This document shows, piece by piece, positions 61,615 to 64,000 of a DNA stretch of 64,000 bases. Each line of letters starts with the position of its first letter. Positions within the stretch are counted from its first letter, which is position 1. Below the pieces are notes generated by a model. It searched no databases, had not been told where the DNA came from, and was given only the letters and a program-made list of their open reading frames with translations. Position numbers and translations under genes: made by a program. This DNA comes from Shewanella sp. MR-4 (lineage in GTDB: Bacteria; Pseudomonadota; Gammaproteobacteria; Enterobacterales; Shewanellaceae), in assembly GCF_000014685.1 (NCBI RefSeq), contig NC_008321.1, positions 992,001-1,056,000 on the forward strand. The letters run 5' to 3'.

Positions 61615-62439
61615 TTAACCCTTTTTTAACTTTTTTTGGGTAATTTTTTGGTCTTTTTCAAGATGCCATAGGGTTAGATATTCGCCCCAGCAACAGCCTG
61701 TGTCTAGCGCTTTTAATTTGGGATCGTTCACTTTACCCATCAATGCCGCCCAATGTCCAAACACTAAAGTGTGACTCTGGCGTAACGCAGAGGTAAATTC
61801 AAACCAAGGGCGTAGCTGTGGATTATTACAGTCCTCGGGTGGCTGTTTACAGTCAAAATCTAAATGACCATCGACATACAGATAACGCATACGGGTCAGG
61901 GCATTGATACAAAAGCGCAGGCGGTTTAAGCCAATGGCGCTTGGATCCCAACGCTCCGCTGTATCGCTGTACATTTGGCTTATCAGTGCGTCGAGGTAAT
62001 CACCCTGCTTGAGGGCTTGGCTAACAAGTTGCGACTCTTGCCTTAAGACGTCTAATGACCACTGTGGTGGCACACCGGCGTGGGTCATGATGACCTTGTG
62101 CTCTGGCAACTCCCGCATTAAGGGTTGCTGCCTTAACCAATAGATTAAACTGGCAATATCGGGCGCATTTAACAGCGGCGCGAGGTTATCGCTGGGTTTA
62201 TCCCGCTTGAGTTTGCCATGGAGAGCGAGCAGATGCAGATCGTGATTACCGAGGACGGTTTTGCCCGCATCCCCTAGGGATTGAAAATAGCGCAGCGTGG
62301 CTAATGAATCGGGACCTCTGGCGACCAAATCGCCCACCGCCCAGAGTTCATCGCGGGATGGGTTAAAGTCGACCTCAGCAAGTAATCGTTTTAATTCGGC
62401 AAAACAGCCTTGGACATCACCAACAAAATAATGGGCCAC
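61615..62439 (-). CDS. apaH: Diadenosine tetraphosphatase
   Basis: Hydrolyses Ap4A to two ADP. The 274-aa protein has metallophosphatase motifs GDVQGC, GDLVARGPDS and GNHDLHL near the N-terminus, and later THAGVPP and FGHWAAL. The C-terminal end is Lys-rich (ITQKKLKKG), encoded by long T-runs on the + strand. It is the last gene of the pdxA-rsmA-apaG-apaH group. Confidence 0.96.
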   Translation of the reverse strand: MAHYFVGDVQGCFAELKRLLAEVDFNPSRDELWAVGDLVARGPDSLATLRYFQSLGDAGKTVLGNHDLHLLALHGKLKRDKPSDNLAPLLNAPDIASLIYWLRQQPLMRELPEHKVIMTHAGVPPQWSLDVLRQESQLVSQALKQGDYLDALISQMYSDTAERWDPSAIGLNRLRFCINALTRMRYLYVDGHLDFDCKQPPEDCNNPQLRPWFEFTSALRQSHTLVFGHWAALMGKVNDPKLKALDTGCCWGEYLTLWHLEKDQKITQKKLKKG

Positions 62440-62460
62440 AATATCCTTTCTATTTATAAA

Positions 62461-62841
62461 TCAGTGTAATAAACCGGGGAGTGCTAAACGGAAGGGCTTA
62501 ATCGTCGCCTTAAAACGTTCGCCAGATTCGCTGACCATACCATAAGTGCCATACATAATGCCAAGGGGCGTATCGAGTACGGTGCCGCTAGTATATTGGT
62601 AGGCGGTATTGGGGGGAATCGTTGGGGTTTCGCCGACGACGCCTGCGCCTTGCACTTCACTGATTTTGCCGTTGGCGTCGGTAATAATCCAGTGGCGGGT
62701 TTCAAGTTTGGCGGCTTGCTCACCGAGGTTAACTATGGTGATAGTGTAGCTAAAGAGGTATTTCTGATCCTCGGGCGAGGACTGTTGTTCAATGTATTCG
62801 GTTTTGACTTCGACTCGGATTGAGTCATCCAATGCGCTCAT
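62461..62841 (-). CDS. apaG: ApaG protein
   Basis: The 126-aa protein from ATG 62841 is the usual ApaG length, with SIRVEVKTEYIEQQSSPEDQ, YTITIVNLG and PLGIMYGTYGMV. The fold is a fibronectin-III-like beta sandwich; the role is linked to Co2+ resistance and Mg2+ efflux, with unclear mechanism. It lies between apaH and rsmA. A longer frame to 62946 runs back into rsmA and lacks support. Confidence 0.95.
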   Translation of the reverse strand: MSALDDSIRVEVKTEYIEQQSSPEDQKYLFSYTITIVNLGEQAAKLETRHWIITDANGKISEVQGAGVVGETPTIPPNTAYQYTSGTVLDTPLGIMYGTYGMVSESGERFKATIKPFRLALPGLLH

Positions 62842-62896
62842 GCTGCTCCCTTTAATAAGATAGGGCACCCTAAAGTGCCCATCAAACTGATATTGC

Positions 62897-63703
62897 TTAA
62901 GCCTGCTTATCACACACCATATTCGCCATGGCGACATATTGTTCAACGCTGATTTGCTCAGGGCGCAGGTTAGGATCTATGCCTAGTTGCTCAAACTCTG
63001 CATCGCTTAACACTTGCTTGAGGTTATTACGCAGTGTTTTACGGCGCATGTTAAAGGCCGTGGTGCACAGCTGGCGCAGTACATTCACATCCTTACAAGG
63101 GAAAGGTTTTTCTGCATAGGGCAGTAGACGTACCACGGCAGAATCGACCTTCGGCGGTGGCGCAAAGCTATGGGGCGGCACTTCGAGTACGGGAACCACT
63201 TGGCAGAAGTACTGTGCCATCACAGTTAAGCGGCCATAGGCCTTGTTGCCAGGGCTTGCCGATAACCGCAGCACCACTTCTTTTTGCAGCATAAAGTGCA
63301 TGGTTTCAATCTGCTCGGCAAATTCGAACAGATGGAACATCAAAGGGGTTGAAATGTTATAGGGTAAGTTACCAAACACTTTGAGTTTTTTACCCGGTAC
63401 CACCAACTGGCTAAAGTCGAACTGCAGCGCATCGCCTTGGTGAATCGTGAGCTTATCCTTAAGTACTGGGTGATTCTGCAAGCGCTCAACCAGATCGCGG
63501 TCTAACTCAACCACGGTCAGGTTATCTATCGCCGTGGCGACAGGTTCGGTTAAGGCGCCAAGGCCGGGGCCGATTTCGACCATCACGTGGTCATTATCGG
63601 GGGCGATGGCACCCACAATGCGGTTAATCACATTGTCGTCGGTTAAGAAGTTTTGTCCGAAACGCTTTCTGGCCGTGTGGCCTAAATGTACTTTGCTACT
63701 CAT
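62897..63703 (-). CDS. rsmA: 16S rRNA dimethyltransferase RsmA (KsgA)
   Basis: Dimethylates A1518 and A1519 of 16S rRNA. The 268-aa protein has [19 protein letters not shown] and the SAM motif [28 protein letters not shown] contains the catalytic NLPY. It ends 55 bp before apaG and starts 14 bp after pdxA. Confidence 0.97.
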
Positions 63704-63717
63704 TAATATCTAATCGT

Positions 63718-64000
63718 TTAGTTTTTTGAGGATAACTCAATGGCTTTATTCAAGGCGCAGACAAAACTGCCAATATCGGCTTTGCCAGTTCCCGCAAGAT
63801 CGAGCGCCGTACCATGGTCAACCGAGGTACGGATATAAGGTAAACCTAAGGTAATGTTTACCGATTTGCCAAATCCCTGTGACTTTAGAACGGGTAAGCC
63901 TTGGTCATGGTACATGGCCAACACGACATCCGCGTCCTGTAAATATTTAGGTTGGAACAGGGTGTCGGCGGGCAGAGGGCCGACAATGTTCATTTGATAT
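63718..64000 (-). CDS. pdxA: 4-hydroxythreonine-4-phosphate dehydrogenase PdxA, C-terminal part
   Basis: Only the last 94 or so codons lie in the window; the frame continues to the right edge. INIVGPLPADTLFQ, VVLAMYHDQGLPVLK and NITLGLPYIRTSVDHGTALD are conserved PdxA segments with the metal-binding His in YHDQG. The missing N-terminus is off the window. The enzyme acts in pyridoxal phosphate synthesis. Confidence 0.95.
   Translation of the reverse strand, partial: YQMNIVGPLPADTLFQPKYLQDADVVLAMYHDQGLPVLKSQGFGKSVNITLGLPYIRTSVDHGTALDLAGTGKADIGSFVCALNKAIELSSKN

Overview
The window looks like a continuous piece of a gammaproteobacterial chromosome, most likely Shewanella or a close relative. This is inferred from remembered family content: a corrinoid-salvage cluster next to metH, DUF3144/DUF3718/DUF2956 small proteins, a csgEFG curli-export block, and the pdxA-rsmA-apaG-apaH and rplU-rpmA-obgE housekeeping orders. 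No similarity search was run. I see no rRNA, tRNA, CRISPR array or intact insertion sequence.

Layout. 1-12.2 kb is a cobalamin region: metH (B12-dependent methionine synthase, cut by the left edge) faces away from a cobC-like phosphatase. A cobalamin riboswitch then heads a long rightward series: btuD, btuC, cobT, cobS, cobU, cobQ/cbiP, cobO, a DUF2235 hydrolase and btuF. Together these import corrinoids, adenosylate them and attach the lower ligand. 12.2-14.5 kb holds small genes (MAPEG protein, two hypotheticals) and a gene-poor, AT-rich, hairpin-containing stretch. 14.5-17.6 kb is a minor-pilin operon (pilE, fimT, pilV, pilW and an oversized pilX) without pilY1. 17.7-21.0 kb carries a DUF3144 protein, a SnoaL-like protein, an exported hypothetical and pyrC.

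21.0-29.6 kb is a self-contained envelope export system: adaptor, small membrane protein, ATPase and two FtsX-type permeases, followed by an NtrC-type response regulator and its histidine kinase. Its upstream region holds an exact -24/-12 sigma-54 promoter preceded by a cluster of GTGTCCGC half-sites, so the system probably controls itself. 29.8-31.4 kb encodes CsgE, CsgF and CsgG with no curlin subunit genes in the window. 31.5-33.6 kb is an aldehyde dehydrogenase-TetR operon with a palindromic operator. 33.7-41.5 kb contains stress proteins, a solute-binding protein, a DUF924 protein, an HTH-oxidoreductase pair and an ABC exporter.

41.6-48.9 kb contains an acyl-CoA synthetase with a PsrA-like site, a MetAP/ParD-like pair with an inverted repeat at its promoter, ccoG, and a PAS-AAA+-Fis sigma-54 activator. 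Two perfect GCGATATATCGC palindromes lie between the activator gene and ccoG, and ccoG has a near-consensus sigma-54 promoter: a second probable activator-target circuit. 49-64 kb is mostly housekeeping: an S10-type peptidase, a LysE exporter, ung, ispB, rplU, rpmA, obgE, a split ThrE-type exporter, folA, a chemoreceptor, apaH, apaG, rsmA and the end of pdxA.

The strongest unexplained signals are the two sigma-54 circuits, the small ORF whose ribosome site sits in a hairpin behind the B12 riboswitch, and the ParD-like/MetAP pair.
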